Shown: piece by piece, positions 11,166-22,364 of the stretch
Layout of the letters: every line of letters starts with the position of its first letter
Numbering within the stretch: position 1 is the stretch's first letter
DNA from: Anadara kagoshimensis
Taxonomy: Eukaryota > Mollusca > Bivalvia > Arcoida > Arcidae
Length of the DNA: 64,000 bases
Assembly (NCBI GenBank): GCA_021292105.1
Contig: CM037869.1
Span: forward strand, 41,802,849 to 41,866,848
Reading direction: 5' to 3'
Notes under the pieces: model-generated
Database searches by the model: none
What the model saw: only the letters and a program-made list of their open reading frames with translations
Told to the model about the DNA's origin: nothing
Program-made: the position numbers and the translations under genes

Positions 11166-11204
11166 GACAAGAACAATTGAATTCCTGGTCGCTGTCAAAT
11201 GGAT

Positions 11205-11960
11205 TAGCATGTTAGCCATTTGCCTCTTAATGGGTATTTTCTAGACAAACCACTAGATCTCATAGTTACGATGAACCGGATACCGATTAACCCATTTGAG
11301 CCACTAGCCTCTAAATGATGATTTCTAGGGAAATAATTGAACTCGTCAGTGGTCGCTGTGATCTTGATACGCCTTAAACTTTTAAACCATTGGCTTCTCA
11401 ATGTAGAGTTCCTACGTAAACATTTTGAATGTTTTATAAAGCCTTTTGGTTGGTTGGTTGGTTGAATGCTTATAAACGTCGCATCAGCAATTTTTCAGCT
11501 AATCGCGACGATACTTTTTTTAAATAATCTCTATGGATTAATCTATGAACAAGTTCGTGTATGCATGTGAAGTGCGAGTGTGTTGTACGCTCTGCCTTGT
11601 ACTATCGCACAATCAGGGCGACTTTAAGGTGCTTACTCACCGAGCTAGTACGCCACAGACAAGCGTATCACATTATACTGAAACCAGGTGAACCAGTAAA
11701 GGCCAAAGGCAGCGGCAAGGAAAATTCACTCTCCACATGTGGTCTGAAAGGGACTCGAACTCATAGCGGTGAGACACCATAAATTTGTAGACTGACGTCT
11801 TATCTACATGTATTTAGCCTCTTATAAAGCCTTTTGGGCTACTAGCCTCTAAATGCGAGTTTTCTAGAAAAACCTTTGAACTTCTAGTAGTTGTAAACTT
11901 GATACGCGTTAGCCTTTAAAGTCATTAGCATCTAAATGCAGATAGCGTTTGTCAATGCAT
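11205..11960. repeat. 83-90 bp minisatellite split by a SINE
   Basis: The phrase CACTAGCCTCTAAATG and variants recur at about 11214, 11299, 11388, 11841 and 11924, each followed by a TTTCTAG-type block. Removing the SINE at 11450-11821 and one copy of its target duplication restores a continuous array. Confidence 0.75.
11434..11837 (-). mobile_element. SINE family 2 with 16-bp target duplication
   Basis: TTATAAAGCCTTTTGG occurs at 11434-11449 and again at 11822-11837, a perfect 16-bp target-site duplication around a 372-bp insert. The insert reads on the minus strand: a tRNA-like head with CACCGCTATGAGTTCGAGTC (B box type) near 11780-11750, a body around GGCGTACTAGCTCGGTGAG, and a tail ending in CAACCAACCAACC next to the left duplication. 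A sister copy lies at 51241-51588. Confidence 0.9.
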
Positions 11961-12282
11961 AATATCGTCCCTTATCATCTCTATCGACGTATAATAACCA
12001 ATGTTTGATCATAAAGTCGAATTACCAGAATAAATATTGCCAGCCACAAGTCCCAAAAGGGAATACACGCCATTTTAAACATGTAAGTTTTCTGCGTAAT
12101 CTGACACATCAACCGCCATTAAAACATTGCTAGCATTAGGAAAGATGTAGATATTTTTACAAGAAGTTGAGAACTACTCTATGAGACATGTATTTTAAAC
12201 ATCTAATGAGTAAGCTTAAATACGCGATTTTATATTGTATTCAGTAGCATTTTATTTGGCCCATGGGGACACATACTATATA

Positions 12283-12512
12283 CATATAGACCTGTCGAAA
12301 GTTTAACACTGAGCTAACAAAAATGAGTTGAAGTTTGGCTGCCCGAGTGACCAAGATATGGATAACAAGTGACTGAAAAGCTGACGAAAGATAGATAACA
12401 GCTTTCCAGACATATAGCCAACGAGAGACTGAAATGTGCTTTCGATTCGGTACCGATTCGTTAGCTCAGTGTTAAACTTTCTACAGGTCTGTGCTGTACT
12501 TATTGATCTATT
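12283..12512 (+). mobile_element. MITE-A copy, near complete
   Basis: Left end TAGACCTGTCGAAAGTTTAA CACTGAGCTAAC and right end GTTAGCTCAGTG TTAAACTTTCTACAGGTCTG. Interior has GTTTGGCTGCCCGAGTGACC, AAGATATGGATAACAAGTGA and GATTCGGTACCGATTCG. One of the best copies for deriving a consensus. Confidence 0.88.
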
Positions 12513-12559
12513 ATCATACAGAACAAAACATTGACACAAGCCAGTGTTAGAAATTGATC

Positions 12560-13870
12560 ATGATATTATAGAAGTCCGTCCAAATGTGTATGTTAACTAA
12601 TATGTGCATTGTGACCTTTACAAGCGGAGAATATGACGTCAAAAGTGCGAGAAACGAAAGTGATTTTTTTTTTTTGGGCAAGAACCTTTGTAAAATATCA
12701 CTGAATAGCAATTTAGTAGAAAGCAATGGCAAAAATAAGTGTGAGAAATTGATCATTATATTATATCTTGTGAGTCCGTCTCAATAGTAATGTATAATCA
12801 ATTAGCATTGTGACGTAAGCAAAGAAAATGACGTAAAAAGTGCGAGAAACGAACTTGAGATTTTTTTTGCGCAAATGACGTGGTAACATATGATCGAATA
12901 GGAATCTAGTAGAAACCAATGGCAAAAACCAGTGTGAGAAGTTGCTCATGCTTTTAAACAAGAGTCCCTTTAATAAGAAAGTCTCTTATATGTGCATTGT
13001 GACGTGAGCGGAAGAAATGACGTCAAAAGTATAAGAACGAAAGTGAATTTTTGCTTCGGTAATGATTAAAAATCAGTGAACAAAATAATGACAGCGCTTG
13101 TGTGTGAGAACTTGAAATTGTATATGAGACCGTCGAAGAATAAACTCCTTATATGTGCACCGTAAGCGGAGACAATGACGTCGAAAGTGTAAACAATAAA
13201 AGCTGATTTGTTCATGACAAATGATTCAGTTATATATGTTCGAATAGCAATACAGAAGAAACTAACCCAAGGACATGGTGCGAAATTAAAATTATATTTG
13301 AGATAATCAAATTAAGAACGTCCCTTTTATTAACTTCATAAAAAACTAAGTACATTTATGCGCTATTGTTCAAACTGTTTTGCCTTAGGTCGATTTGGTA
13401 CAATAATTATTGGTCATTCTATTCTCCTTATTCCAACGACTAATTTTTTTATTACCACATTTTAGGTGCGGTATTACTGTTGAGGATTTTGTTTAAACAA
13501 AATTATGACAAAACTTGTGGGGTAAATTGAAGTTTTATATGAGATCGTCAAAGAAGATACGTTCCTAAATTTGCATTGTGGCGTAATTTGTGAAATTGAG
13601 GTCGAAAGTGCGGGAAACGAAAGTGGGATTTTCCTGCGCAAACTACTCGGAAATGAACAAAATTATGACAAAAATGTGGAATTTCATAATGAGACTGTTA
13701 AAAAAGAAACCGCTCCCTCGTATGTTCATTGTAACGCAAGCGAAGAAAATTATTTTGGAAGTGTAGGAAATAAAAGCGAGTTTTTCATCGCAAATGATTC
13801 AGTAATGATCAATATTCATGTTTTTGTCTCAAAAACATATGGGTGCATAACACTAAAGTTTTCATGACCA
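12560..13870. repeat. diverged tandem units of 158-195 bp with TGACGTCA-like blocks
   Basis: TGACGTC-AAAGTG-GAG blocks start at 12634, 12829, 13018 and 13176, and weaker versions occur near 13597 and 13748. Each is preceded by ATGTGCATTGTGAC-T and followed by AACGAAAGTG and TAGTAGAAA-CAATGG blocks. CRE-like TGACGTCA octamers recur once per unit; this may be incidental. The 98-codon frame at 13571-13867 is within diverged units and I do not call it a gene. Confidence 0.8.
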
Positions 13871-13989
13871 AAATTTTTGGTGTCAATTCACAACTAAGGC
13901 ATGGCTCTTGTTTTCAATTTGTTTTGCTTCTCAAATCATTACCTTCATTAAAAAACTAAGCTACAATTATGCACTATTGTTCAAAGTTT

Positions 13990-14175
13990 TGCCTTAGCAG
14001 TTGCATTTGGTAAAATATTTTTGGCCATTTTATTCTCCTAATTCCAACGTCTACTTATTTATTTATTTATTTATTTATGTATTTATTTATTTATTACCAC
14101 AATTTAAGTGCGGTACTACTGATAAGAAATTTTATTCCGAAAGGGTCGCGTATTGCTGCAAGTTAAAACAACTTT
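13990..14175 (+). repeat. repeat C fragment with (TTTA)n
   Basis: Holds a (TTTA)n run at about 14057-14095, then GCGGTACTACTGATAAGAAA and TTTTATTCCGAAAGGG, the marker of repeat C seen also at 34215, 35700, 40110, 41470 and 45520. Diverged copy. Bases 14175-14620 show nothing beyond AT-rich sequence. Confidence 0.55.
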
Positions 14176-14621
14176 AGCAACAACTGACAACTTGCGTCAT
14201 ATTAAAGCATTTTAAGCTGACACACAGATCGTTAGAAATAAAGGAAAACTCTAATAAAAACTAGGTGTGTAAAATAATCGCTATATTTGACTTTCAAATT
14301 ATATATGTGTGATTCTTCTACCATAACATTTTATTTCAATTGCGTAATTCTATTTGAAAAAAAAAACGAATAAACAAGCACACAATATGGCCGAAAATAT
14401 CTGAGCGTTACACGATACTCAATTTCTTGCGTAATGACAAATGACGTCAACGCGAGGATGAAATACACACAAACCCTGTAATTAGCACACCCACCAATGG
14501 TAAAAGGAACAAGTATAAATAGATACCTAGACAAAGAAAGGTGATAAAATGGAACATAAAATAAGTAATAATGGATTATGAAAAGTTCAGTACTGTTTTT
14601 GACAAAGACAATGACATGAAG

Positions 14622-15150
14622 ATGGATTGGTTGGTTGGTTGGTTGGTTAGTTGATGGATAAATGGATTGATGGTTGCTTGAATGTGTGGTTCCAATGATT
14701 AGTTAGATGGATGGATGATAGGTTGGTTGGTAGGATGGATGGATTGTTTGGTTTGGTGGTTGGATTGATGCATGGATGGATGGTTGGTTGATTGTGCGGA
14801 TGGATGGTTGGTTGATTGTTTGGATGGATGGTTGGTTGGTTTGTTGGTTGGTTGAATGGATGATTGGTTGGCTGGTTGATTGATTGTTATTGGATGGTTG
14901 GTTGGTTGGGTGGGTGGGTGGGTGGCTGGGTGATTGGTTGGTTGGTTGAATAAATGGTTCGAATGATTGGTTTCTTTGTTTATTGACTGATTGATTGAAT
15001 AATCGTTGTTGGTTGGTTGGTTGGTTGGAAAGATGGGTTGATGGTTGGTTGGATGGATGGATGGATGGATGGATGGATGGATGGATGGATGGTTGATTGA
15101 TAGATTGATTGGTTGGTTGGTTGTTTGTTTCTTTGTTGTTGTTGGTTGGT
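14622..15150. repeat. 530-bp TTGG/GGAT tetranucleotide array
   Basis: Dominated by GGTT and GGAT tetramers with interspersed TGAT, GGTGGGTG and a pure (GGAT)n block at about 15048-15092. The minus-strand 152-codon frame here reads as Asn/Pro/Ser/His/Thr repeats and is an artefact. The (CAAC)n-type tails of SINE family 2 share the motif, so the array may have expanded from a SINE tail (inference). Confidence 0.88.
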
Positions 15151-15479
15151 CAGACATGGCAAGGTTTCGAATATCGGCCTCTCATATTAAAACTAAACAC
15201 TCTATGTATTTACTCAATAGATAAATACATTTGTAGCGATTAATTTATTCCGGTAATAACAAAATTGTAGTTATTTCCATCTACACAAACTGCAGGCAAA
15301 TAAACCGCAATAAAAGTGTGCATATCATTGGTTGGTTGAATACTGTCCAATACTACTCTCGACGCAACTAAAATAACGAAATAAAGAGATTTTAGACATT
15401 TGTGTGATTTTTTTACATAGACTTCACTGGGTGGGGTATAAAAAAGGAAATCTCACTTTTTAAGAAACTTAAAAGGAAA

Positions 15480-15580
15480 AGGAAAAAAATAATACAGCGG
15501 CCAAACCGGGACCTTATCAATATTAGGCGCTCTTCCCACTGAGCTACCCGGCTACCTATCGAGTCCGGTCCGCCAAAGAA
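15480..15580 (-). mobile_element. tRNA-like SINE head or tRNA pseudogene
   Basis: On the minus strand GCCGGGTAGCTCAGTGGGAA GAGCGCC is a near-perfect tRNA 5' half with A box, followed about 25 nt later by GGTCCCGGTTTGGCCGC, a broken B box lacking TTCGA. A spliced or functional tRNA is unlikely because acceptor and T arms do not pair well. Confidence 0.55.
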
Positions 15581-15737
15581 CCACGATAATAAATGATTTA
15601 ATGGCAATCTATTTCTTTTTGTTTATAGTTTAAGAAAATGTTACAAGGTTCAGCGCACAATATTCTTGATGAAGACAGAACATTTCTTAAAAAAGCTATT
15701 GATAAAAACATTATCAGTGATGCGTGAATGTGTTCGT

Positions 15738-15922
15738 TTACAGTACACGCCTGTCGAAAGTTTACCATTAAGCTAACGAATCGTTAGCTTTATCTAGACA
15801 GCTGTTCGGCAGTGGCTTGCTTTTTGGTAACTATCTATCTATATCTCGACCAGTCGGCAGTCGAACCTCGACTTCTTTTTATAAGCTCACAGTGTTAAAC
15901 TTTCGACAGGTCTGTACTGTAT
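15738..15922 (-). mobile_element. MITE-A copy
   Basis: Ends CAGTACACGCCTGTCGAAAG and CTTTCGACAGGTCTGTACTG, flanked on both sides by TA. The interior is in the CTATATCTCGACCAGTCGGC orientation. Confidence 0.88.
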
Positions 15923-17042
15923 TTGTGATAAATTTAAATTTCAAATGATATGGGGTCGTTAAAAGCATCATACAGTCATGAAGTAAGCCATTTATAGATC
16001 GCTTAATGCTCATAAATGTCTTAGAATTAAGTTCACACTAAATAAACTGAAAACTGTAATAATTGTTGTTTTCTAGATTTAATTGTCATTTCATGTGTTA
16101 CTATAACACGGGTTTAAATAATTGGTAATTCTCTTAACACGAATTTCACATTTTTTAAAATGTATTTATTTCACGGGTTCACATTTTCGCGTTTTTGCGA
16201 TTTCTGAACTTTTCGTGGGGTGTTATATTACCATATGATTGTAAGATCGACAATATATAGATCAGCAAAAGTTAGTATATTTCTCAGTAATGTATTGATT
16301 TTAAACCACATGTGATAAAACTGGGAATTTCTGAAATTGAGTTTTAGAATTCGGTACAGCCATAAAGAGTCATAAAATGAATATTGACAGCACATGTTTC
16401 AGGATAAGCGTAATCATACATAAACTCGTTAGTTGTGATGAAATGGATTCTGACATATACCGCCTATAGGGTACTGTAAACCTCTTTAGATTTGTGCATA
16501 CTTATTTTAACTTTTACAAATGCCTATTGCGTAGTTTAGATTTAGAAACAGACAAAAAACTATTTTTGTAATCAAGGGCCACGGGTTGTAACTTTCGATT
16601 TGGATGGTGGAAGACTCTTCAAAAGTGCATTCTTTTGTCACTTAATTCAATGACCGTCCAAAGGTTTATTACTAGTGGGCCCAATATGTGTCTCATCAGA
16701 CACTTAGGGACCATTTTAGTTCTAAACTTAAATGCGCCAACAACTTAATGCTAACGTTGCCAAGAAAGAACACTTTAATAAGACAAAAGATAGAGTGTAT
16801 ATGGGGACCGTTATTAAATAAATTAATTAATTAATAAATAAATTTATTCAGATTTTTTCTGAGCACATTCGAATAAATCGTAGACAACTCAGAAATTGGT
16901 ACAAAAGCTTGTTCCATAGGATCAAGTGAAATGTACTTGCAACCCAATTGCCTCAATAAAGGCAAAAATAGTATAGTAACGTTGGTATCATAGATTCGGT
17001 CAAAATGTACAACCAAAGTTTAAAAGCTGACATCATATCTCT
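15923..17042. other. AT-rich sequence, nothing defended
   Basis: A short CG-containing patch at 16165-16220 (TTCACATTTTCGCG, TTTTTGCGATTTCTGAAC) resembles another at 50060-50280. The minus frame at 16831-17016 has no recognisable motif. Otherwise I see no feature. Confidence 0.5.
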
Positions 17043-17056
17043 TTCAAAACAAAATT

Positions 17057-17081
17057 GAAAAAAAAAAAAAAAAAAAAAAAA
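17057..17081 (+). repeat. poly(A) tract
   Basis: About 24 consecutive A residues. It could be a retroposed 3' end, but the upstream 200 bases show no recognisable cDNA or SINE body. Confidence 0.7.
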
Positions 17082-17222
17082 CCCACAAAAAACTATAGTG
17101 CTAATAAACCTTATAAGACCAGTAAACCTTATCAGACTCTTGCTTTTATTTAACTGTTAAGACAGCAATATTAATCGATAGATCCTTCCCAAGGTCACGC
17201 AGATACGGAAAGCAGTCATGAA

Positions 17223-17427
17223 CAGTACAGGTCTGTCAAAAGTTTAACACTAAGCTAATGAATTGGTGCCGAATCGACAGTTCATCTCGGTCCTCTCGAC
17301 AGCTGCTATCTATCTCTTGACAATTATTTTGGTCATATTCTATCCATACCTCGGACGATCGGCAACCAAGCTTCGACTCCGTTTCGTTAGCTCAGTGTTA
17401 AACTTTCGACAGGTCTGTACTGTATTG
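17223..17427 (-). mobile_element. MITE-A copy, near complete
   Basis: Ends ACAGTACAGGTCTGTCAAAAG and CTTTCGACAGGTCTGTACTG, with GGTGCCGAATCGACAG, CTCTCGACAGCTGCTATCTA, and CGGCAACCAAGCTTCGACTC inside. It starts a series of MITE-A plus flanking-unit composites. Confidence 0.88.
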
Positions 17428-17734
17428 GAACAAGTCATTATTCCCATACATGCCATTATTTTATTGGATATTCAATATCAAATTTAAATTGTACAAGACT
17501 TGGTTTGATTACTTGGCATATAGGGACCACTGTCAATGGTAATAACAATACACACATAATCAATAGAAGGATTTGTTAACACGATTGCTGTATTCAAGGG
17601 AGGTTATATTTTGCCTCAAGCAATTAGGCCAGACTATTTGCCTTGATGATGGTACATACTTTTATATCGGTCTATAAATCCACTGACGAGGCAACTGATA
17701 GCAATTATACTAGTTTGAATACGAACAACCGGCC

Positions 17735-17936
17735 TTCGAAAAGTTTATCACTTAACTAACGAATTCGTGCCGAATCGTCATCCTCTTTCGATCCTCGTTT
17801 CCTATGTATAGACATGGTTTCGACATCTTTTTCTTCGCAGTTTTTTTCGGTTTCTCGACCAGTCGTCAGTTCAACTTTCACGCTTTTTTTAATTTCTTAA
17901 CTCGGTTTTAACTTTCGACAGGTTGATACTTTATAT
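17735..17936 (-). mobile_element. MITE-A copy, diverged
   Basis: CCGGCCTTCGAAAAGTTTAT at the left and TTTTAACTTTCGACAGGTTG at the right; interior CGAATCGTCATCCTCTTTCG and TCTCGACCAGTCGTCAG. Confidence 0.75.
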
Positions 17937-18627
17937 ACAAAATCAATAGATGAACTTGTTCACGCGATTGTTGTATTCAAGGCAGGCTATTCTTTTGCTT
18001 CAAGCAATGAATCCCTGAAAAGGCAATTAATGAGAAGCTATTTAAAGACGATTGTTTTTTTAATTGTTTATTAAGATATATACATATATACATATAAATA
18101 TTAAAGCAGACTCGGGCAACTCGCATTAGTCGCATATCTTACATTTATACAGTCAATCGTGTAAGTTCCATACGCCATGGCGTAACTAGTTCATCAAAAA
18201 AATAACGTCATTCGTAGATAAGAGGTTCATAAAGAGAGTGATACATTACTTAGATTGTTAATATGCGAGTACGACAGGTACATACTTAATATACATAATC
18301 AATAAAGGATTATAGTATTGAAGGGAGATAATAACTAACTTGTCCAATATTTTGCCTCGAGCAATGAATCTATTGATGAGGCAATTGATGGCAATTATAT
18401 TAGTATAAATACGGTTATTACATGTCATGGATGAAGAAGAGATTAATTGATTCCATCTGGCTCAACAATAAGAATTTAGTTGAGAAAAGAGGCAATATTT
18501 CTTTCTATTGCACTTAGGCCTATCCTTTTTTCAAAACAAAAAATTCTTAATTAAATAGAACTTATAGCAACCGCAACACGAATCCAAAAACAGGATAAAA
18601 CATATTATATTCATCTCCGACCTTTTT

Positions 18628-19295
18628 ATGTACAGACCTGTCGAAAGTTTAACACATTAAATTAATGCCGAATCGTTGGCTCACCTCGTCCCCTTGTTAT
18701 CTATATCCCGACAGCGTTTGAATAATAGAATCTTACACCAGTAACAGGGTAAGACAGAGATATCTCAAACGAGGATGAATATTTTCCTGTCCAGAACGAG
18801 CTTTAGCGAGTTCTGGACATTGAAAATATTCATCTGAGTGCAACATAAAACATGATTTTAAACAAAAAATTGTATCAAATGTTAAGTTTTTATGTCACCA
18901 TGCGTGTCTGCTGAAAGTGACTTCATTAATTTTTGTTGACGTTCTCACGTAAAATGATTATGTCATCAATTAAGCGTGTGTAAGTGATTGTGAAGTTGAG
19001 AAATTGTTGGTTGACTTCGGAACTTTTCTCAGGTTATTAAGTCCTTTCAACAATAAATCCAGAGCAGGTATAACTACACGGGAAATTCAGCGTGTAGCCT
19101 GTCTCAACCCTAGGGTGAGACAAGGAAATCCCACATGGGTAAAAACAAGGGATTTCCATACCACAGTTGTGAGAACAGTTGTTATCTATCTCTGGACAGT
19201 TTTCGGTCACTAGCTATCCATATCTCGGGCAGTCAGCAGCCGAAGTTAGGCTCCATTTTGTTAACTCTTGGTTTAAGTTTCGACAGGTACATACT
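18628..19295 (-). mobile_element. MITE-A split by about 460 bp
   Basis: The left half (TACAGACCTGTCGAAAGTTT to CCCGACAGCG, 18632-18715) and the right half (CTCTGGACAGTTTTCGGTCA to TTTCGACAGGTACATACTG, 19190-19292) belong to one element. The intervening sequence includes the hairpin at 18774-18834 and unknown sequence containing two short frames that are not defended. Confidence 0.7.
18774..18834. repeat. near-perfect hairpin, 24-bp arms
   Basis: GATGAATATTTTCCTGTCC.. (18774-18797) pairs with ..GGACATTGAAAATATTCATC (18810-18834), with a 12-nt loop and one small mismatch/indel. Likely a tiny foldback element. Confidence 0.8.
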
Positions 19296-19634
19296 GAATT
19301 TAATAATCAATAGAGAATTATAGTATTGGAGGGAGATAATAACTTACTTGTTCAATATTTTGCCTCAAGCAATGAATCTATTGCTGAGGCAATTGGTGAC
19401 AATTATATGAATATCAATAGGGTGATGGATGAAGAAGAGATTAATTGATTCCATCTGACTCAATCGAGAAAAGAGGGATTATTTTTTTCTTTCTAGTGCA
19501 CTTAGACCTACCCTTTTCAAAACAAAAATTCTTAATTAATTAGAACTACTGATATGTATGTTCTTTACACCTACTTATCGCAACCGCAACACGAAACCAA
19601 AAACAGGACAAAGCATATTATATTTATCAACGAA

Positions 19635-19806
19635 TTAGTACCGCATCTGAAGCCAATCTCACCCACCTCGTAAGCTATATTCCTACAGCTTCTTGGCAGT
19701 TGTTTCCATCTCCCGACAACTTTTCGGCCGCTTGGTATCTATCTCGACCATCGAGTTCGGCTCCATTACGTTACCTCGGTGTTTAATTTTCGACAGGTAT
19801 AAACTG
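19635..19806 (-). mobile_element. MITE-A copy, 5' truncated
   Basis: Begins inside the element at ACGAATTAGTACCGCATC and ends with the right terminus AATTTTCGACAGGTATAAAC. Immediately followed by the third long composite flank. Confidence 0.75.
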
Positions 19807-20199
19807 AATATACGTAATCAATAGAGGATTATAGTATTAAAGGGAGATGATAACTTCCCTGTCCAATATTTTGCCTCAAGCAATGAATCTATTGATGAGG
19901 CAATTGATCGCAATTATATGAGCATGAATAAGGTGATAACATCACGGACGAAGAGATGAATTGATTCCATCTGACTCAACAATAAGAATTTAGTCGAGAA
20001 TAGAGGGGTTATTTCTTTCCAGTGCACTTATCCTTTTTCAAAATGAGTTTTTTAATAAATTAGATGAACTATTGTAATTATTTACAATTCTGTACTTGAT
20101 AACAACCAAACGCAACAATGAACACGAAACAAAAAAGTAAAGAAACAAAGCATAATAAATAATTATGTTTTAGCTGGGTAGGTTTTGTAACCGATTTGT

Positions 20200-21720
20200 A
20201 CGTTAAACATAAAAAATTGAGTTGGCTTTAAGAAGCATATTATGATCATACATGAGTTTAATGTAATGTACAAATCGTATCAGATGACATGCATAGCAAA
20301 TACCTGTTAGCCGGCTAGGTTTTTGTAATTGATGTAGACGTTATGCACAGAAAGGTCTGAGTTGGCCTAAAAAGTATTAAACTTGGCAGTTAGTGAATAT
20401 AGAAACATAGAAAACTTTGGGTTGGCCTAAAGAAGCGTGATAGAATTTTGCAGCGTTCAATGTACAAATAGTATCAGAAGGTATGCAGAGCACATACCTG
20501 TTAGCCGGCTAGGTTTTTGTAATTACACAGAAAAGTTTGAGTCGGCCTTAAGAAGTATTAAACTCAATAGCTAGTCAATATAGAAACATAGAAAACTTTG
20601 GGTTGGCCTAAAGAAGCATGATAGAATTGTGCAGAGTTTAGTTTACAAATCGTATCAGATGACATGCATAGCACATACCTGTTAGCCGGCTAGGTTCTTG
20701 TTATCGATGTAGACGTTATGCACAGAAAAGTTTGAGTTGGCTTAAAGAAGTATTAAACTCGATATCTAGTCAATATAAAAACATAGAAAACTTTGGATTG
20801 GCCTAAAGAAGGGTGATAGACGTTATACACAGAAAAGTTTGAGTTGGCCTAAGGAAGTGTTAAACTCGATAGCTAGTCAATATAGAAACATAGAAAACTT
20901 TGGGTAGGCCTTTGGAAGCGTGATAGACGTTATACACAGAAAAGTTTGAGTTGGCCTAAGGAAGTATTAAACTCGATAGCTAGTCATTATAGAAACATAG
21001 AAAACTTTGGGTAGGCCTTAAGAAGCGTGATAGACGTTATACACATTAAAGTTTGTGTTGGCTTAAAGAAGTATTAAACTCGATATCTAGTCAATATAAA
21101 AACATAGAAAACTTTGGGTTTGCCTAAAGAAGCGTGATAGACGTTATACACAGAAAAGTTTGAGTTGGCCTAAAGGAGTATTAAACTCGATATCTAGTCA
21201 ATATAGAAACATAGAAAACTTTGGGTTGGTCTAAAGAAGCGTGATAGACGTTATACACAGAAATGTTTGAGTTGGTCTAAGGAAGTATTAAACTCGATAT
21301 CTAGTCAATATAGAAACATAGAAAACTTTGGGTAGGCCTTTGGAAGCGTGATAGACGTTATACACAGAAAAGTTTGAGTTGGCCTAAAGAAGTATTAAAC
21401 TCGATAGCTAGTCAATATAAAAACATTAAAAACGTTGGATTGACCTAAAGAAGCGTGATAGACGTTATACACAGAAAAGTTTGAGTTGGCCTAAGGAAGT
21501 ATTAAACTCGATAGCTAGTCAATATCGAAACATATAAAACTTTGGGTTGGCCTAAAGAAGCGTGATAGACGTTATACACAGAAAAGTTTGTGTTGGCTTA
21601 AAGAAGCATTAAACTCGATATCTAGTCAATATAAAAACATAGAAAACTTTGGATTGGCCTTAAGAAGCGTGATAGATTCATAGAGTTCAATTTACAAATC
21701 GTATCAGACTGTATGCACAG
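20200..21720. repeat. tandem array with exact 107-bp period and 181-194 bp long units
   Basis: CGTTATACACA starts at 20821, 20928, 21035, 21142, 21249, 21356, 21463 and 21570, exactly 107 bp apart seven times. The unit holds AGAAAAGTTTGAGTTGGCCT, GAAGTATTAAACTCGATAGC, TAGTCAATATAGAAACATAG and AAAACTTTGGGTTGGCC. Left of 20820 longer variants carry an extra CATACCTGTTAGCCGGCTAG block at 20302, 20496 and 20677 (194 and 181 bp apart). The right edge near 21690 repeats the ATCGTATCAGA..GTATGCACAGCACATA block once more. No open frame runs through. Confidence 0.95.
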
Positions 21721-22364
21721 CACATAAGTAATCGCATTAGTTACATAATATCATTTATAACGCAGTGACACGACAAACTTAGAATCCTGGCTTTTACAGA
21801 TTAAATTATTGTCCTTAATGTGATATTACCGAAGAACAAAATCGATTCTTTTTAATCATTAGATTCAATTTGTCGCTTTTTCTCTTCTTTTATTCAATCT
21901 TCGTTCTGTTGTACTTTTTAAATTCATTTTTTAAGTTTGATTCTTTTTATCTTAAACGCTATGCGATTCTTTGGTTTTTGCTCTATAAAACAATATATAA
22001 TTGTTTTCGTCAAATTTATTTTTTATTTTCTCTACGTTTGCTCTTTTAAAACACCATAAATGTTATTGAATTTCATTGTTGTATTACTTTTTATTTTAAT
22101 ACGAGGTTCAAATTAGTGTTTGTCTTTGTAATTTTTTATTTAATTTATTTTTCTGCTCATTTATTTTAATTGTTTTCTACATTTGCTCTTTTTACCAAAA
22201 ATGCTATGTTATTTCCGATTGTTACATTGCTATGCATTTTTAATACGAAGTTCAAATCTGTGTTTGTCTTTTTTCTTTCCTGTTTATTTTTCATTATTTT
22301 TATATTATATTTATTCATAATATTTTATTCTCAAGTCGTTTGCTTCTTTTTATCATGGAAAACA
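21721..22364. other. T-rich sequence without a defended gene
   Basis: Repeated T-rich phrases such as TTTGCTCTTTT and AATACGA-GTTCAAAT occur twice about 130 bp apart. The 89-codon frame at 22170-22439 ends inside the SINE tRNA head and is spurious. Confidence 0.5.

Larger units (their letters stand above)
17540..20165. repeat. segmental duplications of a MITE-A/flank composite unit
   Basis: A non-MITE block beginning ATAATCAATAGA.GGATTATAG and containing TTTTGCCTCAAGCAATGAATC and GATGAGGCAATTGATGGCAA occurs five times: partial at about 17555 and 17940, long at about 18300, 19305 and 19815. Long copies continue through GAAGAGATTAATTGATTCCA, a CTAGTGCACTTAG block and CAACCGCAACACGAA. Each copy follows a MITE-A right end. 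The whole composite, not just the MITE, was therefore duplicated, with spacings of about 1.0 and 0.5 kb among the long copies. Confidence 0.87.

Noticed and set aside
13571-13867. 98-codon + frame
   Set aside because: Lies within the diverged tandem units of 12560-13870 and shows no motif; neighbouring units do not keep the frame.
14699-15157. 152-codon minus frame rich in Asn, Pro, His, Ser and Thr
   Set aside because: Translation of the TTGG/GGAT tetranucleotide array.
20200-21720. Possible CRISPR-like array
   Set aside because: Repeats are continuous 107-bp units without unique spacers, in eukaryotic DNA.
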